This document shows, one piece after another, positions 1-7,367 of a DNA stretch of 7,500 nt. The stretch comes from DASYAN01 sp036501345. GTDB lineage: Bacteria; Chloroflexota; Ktedonobacteria; Ktedonobacterales; Ktedonobacteraceae. Numbering within the stretch: position 1 is the first letter of the stretch; each line of letters opens with the position of its first letter. A program made the position numbers and the translations under genes. Location: the NCBI GenBank assembly GCA_036501345.1, contig DASYAN010000242.1:1-7500 (forward strand), read 5' to 3'. Below the pieces are notes generated by a model. That model ran no database searches and was not told the origin of the DNA. It saw only the letters and a program-made list of their open reading frames with translations.

Positions 1-165
1 ACCGCTGGCTAGCAATGACCCATCAGGACTGAAGGCCACCGAGCGCACCCAGGCACTGTGACCCTGTAAGACCTTGAGGCACTCACCTGTGCTGACGTCC
101 CACAACCGGATGCTGTAGTCGTTGCTGCCGCTGGCTACAAGGGGTGATATGCGCGAAGCTGACAT
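1..165 (-). pseudogene. WD40-repeat protein, 5'-truncated remnant running off the left edge
   Basis: The minus strand is open from an ATG at 165 to base 1 (55 codons), and in the same frame a TGA lies at 199-201. The translation shows the end of one WD40 blade ([13 protein letters not shown], residues 12-24), then [13 protein letters not shown] and the start of the next blade ([17 protein letters not shown], residues 39-55). WD40 blades form beta-propeller scaffolds for protein contacts. A genuine start would normally precede a whole blade with its GH dipeptide and SPDG turn. Here the homology begins inside a blade around base 140, and the upstream residues (MSASRISP) look unrelated. I infer a gene that lost its 5' part by insertion or deletion. 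A real short-leader start is possible but less likely. The WD40 identification is firm; the pseudogene status is inferred. Confidence 0.7.
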
Positions 166-266
166 GAAGTGCAAAGGAGCCGTTTGCTTGCTTCCAACTC
201 AGCGCTAGACAGATACCCCTGAAGTCCCCTCCCTCTTGCGTTTTCCTCCCACTGCTGGTAGACTAG

Positions 267-309
267 CTCGCAGCAGAAAAGTCGCAGCAGAAGATGCCTT
301 CTGCTATGA
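267..309. other. Candidate tyrosine-recombinase core site plus flanking direct copy
   Basis: The motif TCGCAGCAGAA occurs at 268-278 and again at 282-292, a 14-bp period. The second copy is followed by a 6-bp spacer (GATGCC, 293-298) and an opposed arm TTCTGCTATGA (299-309), whose complement TCATAGCAGAA matches the first arm at 9 of 11 positions. The central part is a perfect 8-bp inverted repeat (286-293 with 298-305). Two 11-bp inverted arms around a 6-8 bp spacer is the standard core-site layout of tyrosine recombinases, and the recombinase gene starts 140 bp downstream. Seen: the repeats and spacing. Inferred: binding by that recombinase. Confidence 0.5.
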
Positions 310-356
310 GCTGACGATCTTGCTCTCTTTTCAAGAATGCTCGTTCACGCTTGTCT

Positions 357-389
357 CTCTGTTGAAATACAGAGTACATAGAAGACAAT
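357..389 (+). promoter_or_regulatory. Possible sigma70-type promoter with a dyad over the -35 box
   Basis: TTGAAA (362-367, 5 of 6 to consensus) is followed after 16 bp by GACAAT (384-389, 4 of 6). The -35 box sits inside a perfect 6-bp dyad, CTCTGT (357-362) and ACAGAG (369-374) with a 6-bp spacer, which looks like a small operator. It would transcribe the recombinase gene at 449. Two matching hexamers in a short AT-leaning region can arise by chance, so this is a weak call. Confidence 0.3.
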
Positions 390-410
390 ACCAAAAATGA
401 GAGCCCAAAA

Positions 411-424
411 CTCGCAGCAGAAAA
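411..424 (+). repeat. Third direct copy of the recombinase-arm motif
   Basis: CTCGCAGCAGAAAA at 411-424 is identical over 14 bp to 267-280. It has no opposed partner arm at the expected distance, so it would be an accessory (directly repeated) site rather than a second core. It lies 25 bp before the recombinase ATG, in its leader, where binding could also reduce its own expression. Tn4430 has a comparable arrangement, with an inverted core plus direct-repeat accessory sites upstream of its TnpI tyrosine recombinase. Confidence 0.5.
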
Positions 425-448
425 TTTTGTAACGGGAAATGACGAAAA

Positions 449-1402
449 ATGACAGAGCAAACGAACATTGTTCCCTTCCCTCAGCTTAGTAATGGGGAGT
501 GGATCGAAGGCTATCACCAAGCGTGTCTCACCAAACTCGACGAGGCGACCATTGATGCGTACCTGCGTGTCTTACGTCAGTTTACGGAGTGGGTCGCCAA
601 ACGCCCAGGCCATGGGAAACACTTTCAGCCTAGCCAGCTCACAATGACGGTTGTCGAAGGCTATCTGTCGTTGCTCAAGGAACAAGGATATAGTGTGAGC
701 CATTGCACACGTGTCAAGTCGGTCATCAAACACTTTTGCCAATGGTTAATTGATGAAAAGGAAGCCTTGAAGCGGAATCCGACCTCTAGAATTGAGATCA
801 AGGCACAGCAGCAGCTTGCTCCTCGTGTCCTGGAGCCGGATCAACGGTTTGTTCTACGTAATCTCGTCGAGAAGGGCGATGACCTGCGTGGAAAAGCGCT
901 CTTTGCATTGGGATATTGGGCAGGATGCCGTGTGAGCGACGTTGCGCATCTCCTGATGGAACATACCCATGTCGGTCCGAAAATCGGCTGGATACATGTT
1001 GGACACAAGGGAGAGAAGTTTCGCGATATTGATCTGCTCAATGAAGCACGCCGTCCCCTCTACGACTATATTCAACATGGGGGACGTGAAAAGGAAAGTC
1101 CTTATGTTTTTACCTCCCAGCGAAGCATGCACCTTACCGAAGATGGTATTCACCATTGGTTTCGCACCTTGAAACGGCAGGCGAACAAAGAGGAATGGGA
1201 ATTGATTCACAACCTTAGCTTTCACGATTTGCGACATGATTTCGCTCATCGTGCTCGTGATGCCGGATGGACTCTCGAAGAAATTGCCTATTATCTGGGG
1301 CATGTCACGATGAAGGGTACACCTGCGATCCAAACGACAGTCCGGTATACGCAGGTCAGTCGTGCACACGTCAAAGAGAAATTGAAGCTGATGAAGGGAT
1401 AG
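449..1402 (+). CDS. Tyrosine recombinase/integrase (phage integrase family), complete
   Basis: This 317-residue protein is the usual size for a two-domain tyrosine recombinase. Residues ~20-105 form an N-terminal SAM-like core-binding domain (TIDAYLRVLRQFTEWV, then VIKHFCQWL). Residues ~130-315 form the catalytic domain. All active-site residues are visible: Arg161 in AGCRVSDVAHL, the beta-hairpin Lys187 in HVGHKGEKFRD, His259 and Arg262 in HDLRH, His285 in YYLGH, and the nucleophile Tyr300 in TVRYTQVS. It cuts and rejoins DNA through a 3'-phosphotyrosine link. The ATG at 449 has only a weak upstream GGGA (434-437), and an out-of-frame ATG at 439 overlaps it, so translation may be modest. Upstream lie repeats arranged like its own recombination site. 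It faces the ROK kinase gene convergently. Its role could be transposon co-integrate resolution (TnpI-like) or integration of a separate island; the sequence alone does not decide. Confidence 0.93.
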   Translation: MTEQTNIVPFPQLSNGEWIEGYHQACLTKLDEATIDAYLRVLRQFTEWVAKRPGHGKHFQPSQLTMTVVEGYLSLLKEQGYSVSHCTRVKSVIKHFCQWLIDEKEALKRNPTSRIEIKAQQQLAPRVLEPDQRFVLRNLVEKGDDLRGKALFALGYWAGCRVSDVAHLLMEHTHVGPKIGWIHVGHKGEKFRDIDLLNEARRPLYDYIQHGGREKESPYVFTSQRSMHLTEDGIHHWFRTLKRQANKEEWELIHNLSFHDLRHDFAHRARDAGWTLEEIAYYLGHVTMKGTPAIQTTVRYTQVSRAHVKEKLKLMKG

Positions 1403-1413
1403 ATCCGATGAGA

Positions 1414-1438
1414 AGGGAGTCATGAGCAGTGACTCCCT
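1414..1438. terminator. Hairpin between convergent genes, possible bidirectional terminator
   Basis: AGGGAGTCA (1414-1422) pairs perfectly with TGACTCCCT (1430-1438) around a 7-nt loop. It lies 12 bp after the recombinase stop and 10 bp beyond the convergent ROK gene stop, exactly where a shared terminator belongs. There is no clear T-run on the plus side and only TTCTC on the minus side, so intrinsic termination is uncertain. It may instead protect 3' ends. Confidence 0.5.
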
Positions 1439-1448
1439 GATGACATCA

Positions 1449-2507
1449 CTAACTTCTGTTGCAATAAATCAATGCGCCAGCACCAATAAGCCCCACATCT
1501 GTACCCAGTTGTGCTTGTACGATCCTTACAGCTTCACGGGGCACTTTCATTGCCCGCTCCTGGACAATGCCCAAAGCTGGTTCCATAAGGAGAGGTCCTA
1601 TCTGAGTAACGCCACCGCCTAGAATAATGAGATCTGGATTAAAGATATGAATAACATTGGTAAGGCCGATGCCTATTGCCTCTGCCGCATCTCGAATGAT
1701 CTCACACGCTAACGGGACTCCTTTCGTCGCTGCCTCGGCTACCAGCCGAGCATCAATAAGGTTCTTTCGCCCGGACTCATCAATGGCATCATCTTTGTCC
1801 AACGGCCTTGCTGCCTGCTCCGATATGCTAGTAGCATGGAGAAACCTCTCACTCATCCAATTCAGAAAGGTGGTATCCTCTGCAAGAGCCTCGTTCGCCC
1901 GTCGCGCAATCGCGGTACCAGAAGCAATACTTTCTAGACAACCAATATTGCCACAATTACAGCGAGGACCATGTCGATCAATCGTCATATGTCCCAATTC
2001 GGCTGCTGTTCCGATTATGCCACTCATGAGCTTTCCATCGATAATCACCCCTCCACCAATACCAGTACTAATAGTCATATAGACCATACTCTTGGAACCA
2101 CGCCCTGCCCCAAATATATACTCACCTAAAGCTGCTGTATTCGCATCATTTTCGATAAAAACAGGCATATTGTAGTGCTCCTTGAACAGGTCACGCAGTG
2201 GAACGTTATGCCATCCGGGAAGATTTGGTGGGTCAAAGACCATACCTGTATGACTATCTAGTGGTCCTGGTGAGCTAATACCAATGCCGATGATCTGATC
2301 CGGTTTGGTGCTTGCCTCATCAAGTGCCCTTTGTAAAGCATCGTAGATGCGTGGGATAAGACGGTTGGGATGAGTCTCCTCTCCTGTCAGCAAGTTTACC
2401 CTTGAAAGCAGCGTGGCTCCCTGCAATACAGCCACACGCACTTGTGTACCACCTAAATCTACACCCACTACCAATGGAAAATTCTCTAAATTGGTTCTCT
2501 CACTCAT
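1449..2507 (-). CDS. ROK-family sugar kinase, glucokinase-like
   Basis: This 352-residue cytosolic protein is expected to phosphorylate glucose or a related hexose (or N-acetyl-sugar) with ATP. The hallmarks are intact: the phosphate loop DLGGT (17-21), the catalytic Asp121 in ENDANTAALGE, the second nucleotide loop STGIGGGV (147-154), the sugar-contacting Glu170 and His173 in ELGH, the zinc motif CNCGNIGC (Cys183, Cys185, Cys190, with His173), and the adenine-side LGGGV (296-300). It has no N-terminal helix-turn-helix, so it is a kinase and not a NagC/XylR-type repressor. It is somewhat longer than the ~320 residues usual for glucokinases because of a polar insert around 208-250. The ATG at 2507 has a strong GAGGTGA 6 nt upstream. 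That Shine-Dalgarno overlaps the stop codon of the TIR-ROK gene, pointing to one operon with translational coupling. The exact sugar cannot be told from sequence. Confidence 0.9.
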   Translation of the reverse strand: MSERTNLENFPLVVGVDLGGTQVRVAVLQGATLLSRVNLLTGEETHPNRLIPRIYDALQRALDEASTKPDQIIGIGISSPGPLDSHTGMVFDPPNLPGWHNVPLRDLFKEHYNMPVFIENDANTAALGEYIFGAGRGSKSMVYMTISTGIGGGVIIDGKLMSGIIGTAAELGHMTIDRHGPRCNCGNIGCLESIASGTAIARRANEALAEDTTFLNWMSERFLHATSISEQAARPLDKDDAIDESGRKNLIDARLVAEAATKGVPLACEIIRDAAEAIGIGLTNVIHIFNPDLIILGGGVTQIGPLLMEPALGIVQERAMKVPREAVRIVQAQLGTDVGLIGAGALIYCNRS

Positions 2508-2518
2508 TCCGTTTCACC

Positions 2519-4147
2519 TCACTTAGTACTATGAGACTTTGGTTTTCTCTGATGCTTACCTAAGATGCAATCAATGACATTAGCGGCAGCACCAAAGGCA
2601 ACTGGAAAATCCATTTTACTGCGTTTAATCTGTACTCCAGTCCAGTTCACATGGAGACTAGAATTTCTTGTTCGCTTGAGGATGACTTCCATGAAGTCAT
2701 GGTACTCCCGAACAATGTCTCCATCAAGCAAAATCAGTGATAGATTGAATATGTTTATTAACGCTCCAAGTGCTGGAGTAGCTATCCATTTAGCAGCATT
2801 TTCAAGAGCGGCCTTGCTGGCTTCATCACCATCCTGAGCGGCTTGTATGACATCTCTAATGCCCACGATATCTCCATATTCGGCTAGTCGAGGAGTCTGA
2901 TGAGCGTTCGTGTCCCTAGCATAAAGTGAGTATCCTTCTCGTGCATCTTTCACAATAGCTGGTTCAGCAGCCACTGTTTCTAGACAGCCACTTTGACCAC
3001 AAGCACATCTTATTGCTTTTTCTTCATTAACCGCTACTAAATGTCCGATTTCTCCAGCAGCATTCGTACTCCCAAGGTAGAGGTGCTTGCCGATCACGAA
3101 GCCTGCTCCAATGCCAACCCCGATCTTGACATATGCGAAATTTTCAACACCTCGCCCGACACCGTAACAGCTCTCGCCGAGAGCTCCCATATTGGCATCA
3201 TTCCCCAGGCGGATTTCTATCTTCTTTTCCAGTTTCAGTTGAAGTTCCAAGTAGTCTGGGATGTGTATATCCTCCCAGCCGGGCATTTGTGACGCTGAAC
3301 GCATGGTCTGTGATGGAGAATGCACTCTCTCTGAGGCACGGTCCAAAGGGCCTGGCGTGGCTAGTCCAATCCCAACGACTTGCTCCCATGTCACGCCGCT
3401 CCTCCCCACTATTGCATGTAACTCCTCAGCCACACGAGTGAGGCATATTTCCGCGCCCAAGTTGGTGTCGAATGGACTAGACCACAACTCGACAATGTTA
3501 GTGACATGCTGATCCGTAAGGAGAATCGCAAGATGAGAACGATCAATATCGACACCAATGATATATCCGTTATCGGCCCTCGCGTCGATAGTGACAACTT
3601 TCCCTCTACCCTTCTGGGTAGCACTCAACTGGTCACCACCCTCACTCGGCACCTCTTTGTCTTCAAGATCATTCCGTCGCGTTATTTGTAACGTCTCCAC
3701 GACGCTTCGGATTCCTTGCGTCACATCCTTGAATGCAGCATCCTGGTCACCCCATTTTGTAATAGGTTTCGTTCCGACGGGGAGGGCTTGAAGTTGTCCT
3801 AGCGGGGTATGTTGCCAATCTACTGGTTTGAGAATAATAGGGATCACCTGCACTGCTCCAGATTTGCGACGTTCGAGAGCGGTCTGTACTACCTTGTTCC
3901 AACAAGACTTCGAGGAGAGAAAGCTACGGCTAACCAGAAGGAGGATCAGGTGTGCTTCATTGAGGTAAGTATCGATCTGTTGTTCCCTATCCGCTCCTGC
4001 TGGTATCTCTTGATCATGCCAAATGATAATGTCTTTTGCATATTTTAGTGAACTGAGATGCTCTACCAGTTTCCTACACAGATCCCGGTCTGTGTATGCG
4101 CAACTGATGAAGATTCTAATACCCATCATTGGGTGAGTCGTTTGCAT
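2519..4147 (-). CDS. TIR-ROK fusion protein: N-terminal TIR domain, C-terminal ROK sugar-binding domain
   Basis: This is a 542-residue protein. Residues ~9-152 form a TIR domain: strand A GIRIFISCAYTDRDL, a BB-loop-like HDQEIPAGAD (44-53), LILLLVSRSFLSS (67-79), then VIPIILKPVDW (101-111) and the ALPVGTKPITKW region typical of bacterial TIR domains. A polar linker covers ~155-193. Residues ~195-530 form a ROK domain with GNDANMGALGE (Asp317), GVGIGAGF, the sugar-site Glu366 and His369 in GEIGH, and the zinc motif CACGQSGC (Cys381, Cys383, Cys388). Two active-site losses stand out. The TIR position expected to hold the NAD-cleaving Glu is Val86 (CWNKVV), and the ROK phosphate loop DxGGT reads DIDRS (200-204). 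It may therefore sense a sugar rather than act as an enzyme. The ATG at 4147 is the longest start, with GGAGG (4160-4164) 12 nt upstream; ATGs at codons 7 and 8 have no ribosome site. It is the first gene of an operon with the ROK kinase. The function is unknown; TIR proteins commonly act in anti-phage or NAD-depletion signalling. Confidence 0.85.
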   Translation of the reverse strand: MQTTHPMMGIRIFISCAYTDRDLCRKLVEHLSSLKYAKDIIIWHDQEIPAGADREQQIDTYLNEAHLILLLVSRSFLSSKSCWNKVVQTALERRKSGAVQVIPIILKPVDWQHTPLGQLQALPVGTKPITKWGDQDAAFKDVTQGIRSVVETLQITRRNDLEDKEVPSEGGDQLSATQKGRGKVVTIDARADNGYIIGVDIDRSHLAILLTDQHVTNIVELWSSPFDTNLGAEICLTRVAEELHAIVGRSGVTWEQVVGIGLATPGPLDRASERVHSPSQTMRSASQMPGWEDIHIPDYLELQLKLEKKIEIRLGNDANMGALGESCYGVGRGVENFAYVKIGVGIGAGFVIGKHLYLGSTNAAGEIGHLVAVNEEKAIRCACGQSGCLETVAAEPAIVKDAREGYSLYARDTNAHQTPRLAEYGDIVGIRDVIQAAQDGDEASKAALENAAKWIATPALGALINIFNLSLILLDGDIVREYHDFMEVILKRTRNSSLHVNWTGVQIKRSKMDFPVAFGAAANVIDCILGKHQRKPKSHSTK

Positions 4148-4344
4148 ACCTGCATTTTTCCTCCCAGATGTATTCCTAAATCCCGGTGTGGCACTTTATC
4201 CTTGTGCGTAGAAGTATGGACATAGAGTTACTGGCCCATGCCGCTTCATCGTCTCTAGATAGATCTCATATATGACGGAAAATCTCCTCTGATTGGTGAA
4301 ATAAGAGAGAAAACGCAATTCGGTGACACTTCATTGCACCTTTT
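4148..4344. other. Intergenic spacer upstream of the TIR-ROK operon
   Basis: These 197 bases separate the end of tnpA from the TIR-ROK start, both on the minus strand. The spacer should hold the operon promoter, but no -35/-10 pair with convincing spacing was found on that strand. A palindromic CATATATG lies within it. No GGGG-initiated terminal repeat matching the right-hand candidate is present, so the transposon, if it ends here, has lost that end. Confidence 0.4.
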
Positions 4345-6696
4345 CTATACAGAAAGCGTTTCTTCAATTGGCATCCGTTCCGAGAGATCTAACCGAAACA
4401 AACCGTATGGAGTCACATGACTATAGATCAAGGGAGTGAGTGCACGAAGATCTTCCTTTTTCATCTGACGGAACTGTTGTGGTTCGGCTAATACTCTCTG
4501 GATTAGCAAGGTGTTCACATATACGAGGCTTATTTGGAGTAAATGAAGTGATAAAGCTGCTATCTCTTGCTCATCAAGCCTATTTGTTGCGAATTCACCG
4601 CTTTTCCCGAAATAGATGAAACCGTTTGCTCCATTCCAATTCTCTATGACATTGAGGCCCTCGTGAATTTCCCGACGCAGTGTCTCTGATTGTAAATACT
4701 GACACAAGAAAATTGTCTTGACTGCGCGACCTAGCTCAGCAAATGCTCGGTAGGTGGGATGTTGTAATTCGGTTTGGGTAAAGCGACGTAAAATAGCTTC
4801 CGTCTCTGCCGTTCCTAAACGGAGGGCCGTCGCAAACTTGATCATCTGGTCATATTGTTCGCGAATAAGGTCCCAATTGATGGGTTTGGAAAGAATGAGT
4901 TGGAGGTTGGGATACGCATCTGGTTTCCCAGTTTCAGGACGAGCAAGCTTCTGAGCATAAATATTTTTCAAGCGAGGCATGAGCTTGAAGCCTAAAAGAT
5001 GGCAGAATCCAAAAGCGACTTCGTTCTGCCCATGGGTATCGACGAACTGTTTTTCCACCTTCATCTGGGTACAATGCCGCAATACTCCTTTAATCATTGC
5101 TGCTACCTCAGACGATGAACAGGTTTTGAGTTGCGAGTAAATACAGGTTGCATGCTTTTCGACATGCCAGTAAATCATAATACCTTTCCCGCCATACCGC
5201 ATATGCCATTCAGTCATCAAATTCTGGTCCCAGGCCCTGAATTGTGTCGAGTCAGAGGCACATGTGGTGGTCCCTTCTCCCCAGATCTGCGGTTGACGCA
5301 CCTGAAAAATCGCGTTGGCGACATCAATAATGGCTGCTCTCAAATGCTCCTGATTGATGTAACGGCGGCGAGTGTAGATCAACTCATTATGGCTTTGTCC
5401 ATGATCTCCCTGACTGATGCGCTTGAGACCCGTATTGGTTCCTATTCCGTAGAGGCACAGCAAGAGACGTATTTGCAAGATCTCTCGATCGAGGACTTCA
5501 CGAGATGCGGGGCTTTTGAAATGCTGGGTGAAGCCGATGCGCAAATCCGCTTCCTTGAGGATATCCAGCAGTGATGTGATGCCCCATCGTTTCACGATTT
5601 CTGCTTTGAGTTTGCGCAGATTCTGTGGTTCGGGTTGGGCATCCAGCGGAGTAAGACTGATCCATCCGCCTTTTTTGTCGAGGATGCGGACGTGGTCAGA
5701 CAACGTTGGCAGAGTCTGATCGAACGATGTCAAGGCGTCAATCATCTCTTGACGTAAGGTGTTGATAAACGCTTCTGCTTGCTCAGGATGCCCTAATGCC
5801 TCGTAGTACTCCGTGCGCTTGTCCTCAAAGTCCTTGGGCAGGTCATCGTCAGGGTTGCGGTATTTGTTGGCTCCCACGACCCAGAGCTCGCGACTCCGCA
5901 ATTTCTCTTGCAGTGCATCCAGCACGCACAGTTCGTAATTCACACGATTGATACGCGTCTCGCCTTCTTTGTCTTTTTCTACGACCAGCTCGCGCCACAT
6001 CGGACGGACCACTCCTGCAATGGGAATAGTTTCGTCTGTCGGATAGTAGACGATTGCAGCGCTTGCATAGCGTTTGACGAGGGCAAGTGCATCAGCGACA
6101 GGCTGATGGGCAGTATTATTGGAACGGATAGCAAGCATATTGACAAGCAAGGGTACCATCCGACGATAATGATGGCTGTAAGAAGCACGCATCCGCTGAT
6201 AGACCTGCTCTTGATACTCCCCTTTGGCCTGGTACTCTTTGAGGATCGCCTTGCATTTGTCTTCACTCATCACCGGAAAAATGCCTGCTCGAATGGTTTT
6301 CTCTGGACCCGCAAGCGAGGCTTCCGCAACCCGACGCAGGAGCCGCTGTTTCCCTTCGACGGTTTGGATCTCATCAAGGTACTGCTTTTTGACGTGCTTC
6401 TCAGCCTTGGCTCCAATACGACGAATGACCACCAGCAAGAGATCAACCAGACTATCTGTCACTTCTCCTGCTCGTTGCTGGCAAAAAGCTGCGAGCAGTG
6501 TGTACCTAGTAGCATCGGGATGGCGGCGCAGTTCATAGAGGGTATCGGTAGCTGCCCGCTGTCGATACAGCGTCACCACTTTGGGGGAAATCTGCTCAAA
6601 AAGGTCTGTCGGAAGCGCGAGGTGTGTGAGCACCCGTACCTTATCAATCTCGTGGAGCACACTCTCCAGACCAACCGCTCCAGGATTCGTTTTCAA
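4345..6696 (-). pseudogene. tnpA: Tn3-family transposase TnpA, C-terminal part with DDE catalytic domain
   Basis: The 783-residue reading starts at a TTG (6696), but the frame is open back to a TAG at 6781-6783, so the TTG is only a nominal start and has no well-spaced ribosome site. The sequence matches Tn3 transposases throughout: [17 protein letters not shown] (56-72), [14 protein letters not shown] (171-184) and the catalytic domain from ~470. The DDE residues are present: Asp482 in ASDSTQF, Asp553 in FVDTHGQNE and Glu685 in GLNVIENWN. TnpA binds the 38-bp terminal repeats and performs replicative transposition. Here it lacks the N-terminal DNA-binding part, which is encoded in another frame at 6806-7345. 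As a separate protein it would not be expected to transpose. Removing one C from the C8 run and reading the TAG as sense restores 999 residues, the normal family length. Confidence 0.9.
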
Positions 6697-6780
6697 ATCC
6701 TGCCAGGTAATGGGAATTTGGCGTGCCTGGGAAGTGGTTCGCGCTGGCTCATCATCGTGGAGTTGCTCTTCCTGTTCAGC

Positions 6781-6835
6781 CTAGACGGTGCTGTGTGCAA
6801 GCAAGTCATCGAGCAGCGTGCGAGTGAGGGGGGGG
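6781..6835 (-). other. tnpA: Two lesions breaking tnpA: C8 frameshift and in-frame TAG
   Basis: On the minus strand the N-terminal frame reads CGT CTT CCC CCC CCT (RLPPP) through eight Cs (complement of 6828-6835) and then ends at a TGA (6806-6808). With seven Cs the reading becomes RLPPLTRTLLDDLLAHSTV, which suits the family, then meets TAG (6781-6783) and continues [18 protein letters not shown] straight into the C-terminal frame. So two independent changes separate the parts. The run-length change alone could be slippage or a read error; the TAG is a separate substitution. Confidence 0.85.
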
Positions 6836-7345
6836 AAGACGCTGCATAATCTGCGCAAACAGGGTTTGCTCATAGGTCGTGCAGGCTGAACGAATGAGCC
6901 GTTCCATGCGATCAGTCGTTGGGGGCTCAATTTTGAGATCTCGAAACCGTTTGATCACTACAGCCTTGAGGTGCTCCATGTTCTGATCGGAAGCCAGCTT
7001 TTCCGCAATGAGCCAGTTCTTCATCTCCTCAGTATCAAGTGCCGTCCCTTCCCGAAACGTGAGGTGCTCCCGAATCTGTGTCCGATGACCCTTAATGGTT
7101 CGTCCCTCCCAATCATACTGGGCAAAGAGCGCTGCATCAAGCTTCAGTTGGCGAGCCACATAATCAACAATGGCCCTTGGGATATCACTGCGAGTTGGAG
7201 GAAAACGCCCTTCATACTGGAAGCATTTGAGCAAAAGTGCACACCCAAGTCGAGTTGCACCAGTCTTGCTAGCCAAAACTGGGAGGTCCTCTTCAACGAG
7301 CGTAAAATGCTCAATGAGTTCTTCAATGTCCCACTGCCGCTTCAT
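6806..7345 (-). pseudogene. tnpA: Tn3-family transposase TnpA, N-terminal part (DUF4158 domain)
   Basis: These 179 residues match the N-terminal DUF4158 domain of Tn3 transposases, the part that recognises the terminal inverted repeats: MKRQWDIEELIEHFTLVEED, then KTGATRLGCALLLKCFQYEG (26-45), RAIVDYVARQ, LFAQYDWEGRTIKGHRTQIR and IEPPTTDRMERLIRSA. The last residues, PHSHAAR, are out-of-frame sequence after the C8 run. The ATG at 7345 is supported by AGGTGGG (7355-7361) 9 nt upstream and by the conserved MKRQW start. Alone, the product could bind transposon ends without catalysing anything, so it might act as a dominant inhibitor of related intact elements; that is speculation. Confidence 0.9.
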
Positions 7346-7367
7346 CTATTGCTACCCACCTGGTAGA

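Noticed and set aside
141..178. GGGG-initiated 38 bp beside the WD40 break as the left terminal repeat
   Set aside because: Compared base by base with the right-hand candidate it matches little beyond GGGG, so it cannot be claimed as a partner.
439..489. 16-codon frame starting at the ATG ten bases before the recombinase ATG
   Set aside because: Too short to support as a gene; it might only affect initiation of the recombinase.
263..520. 85-codon minus-strand reading frame with a hydrophobic stretch followed by charged residues
   Set aside because: It overlaps the recombinase start and the repeat region, has no recognised domain and no clear ribosome site; its end is made of the repeat motif itself.
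854..1423. 189-codon minus-strand frame
   Set aside because: Antisense shadow of the recombinase, whose catalytic motifs are clear on the plus strand.
3133..3441. Plus-strand frames within the TIR-ROK gene
   Set aside because: Shadows of the ROK domain coding strand; no motifs of their own.
2519..4147. TIR-ROK fusion as an artefact of a missed frameshift between two genes
   Set aside because: The linker is in frame and polar with no internal ribosome site or stop, and both domains are intact in length.
4313..4344. Hairpin after tnpA as a terminator (GGTG/CACC followed by TTTT)
   Set aside because: Only a 4-bp stem with an 11-nt loop, too weak to call.
5908..6849. 313-codon plus-strand frame
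   Set aside because: Antisense to a well-matched part of tnpA, with no recognisable domain.
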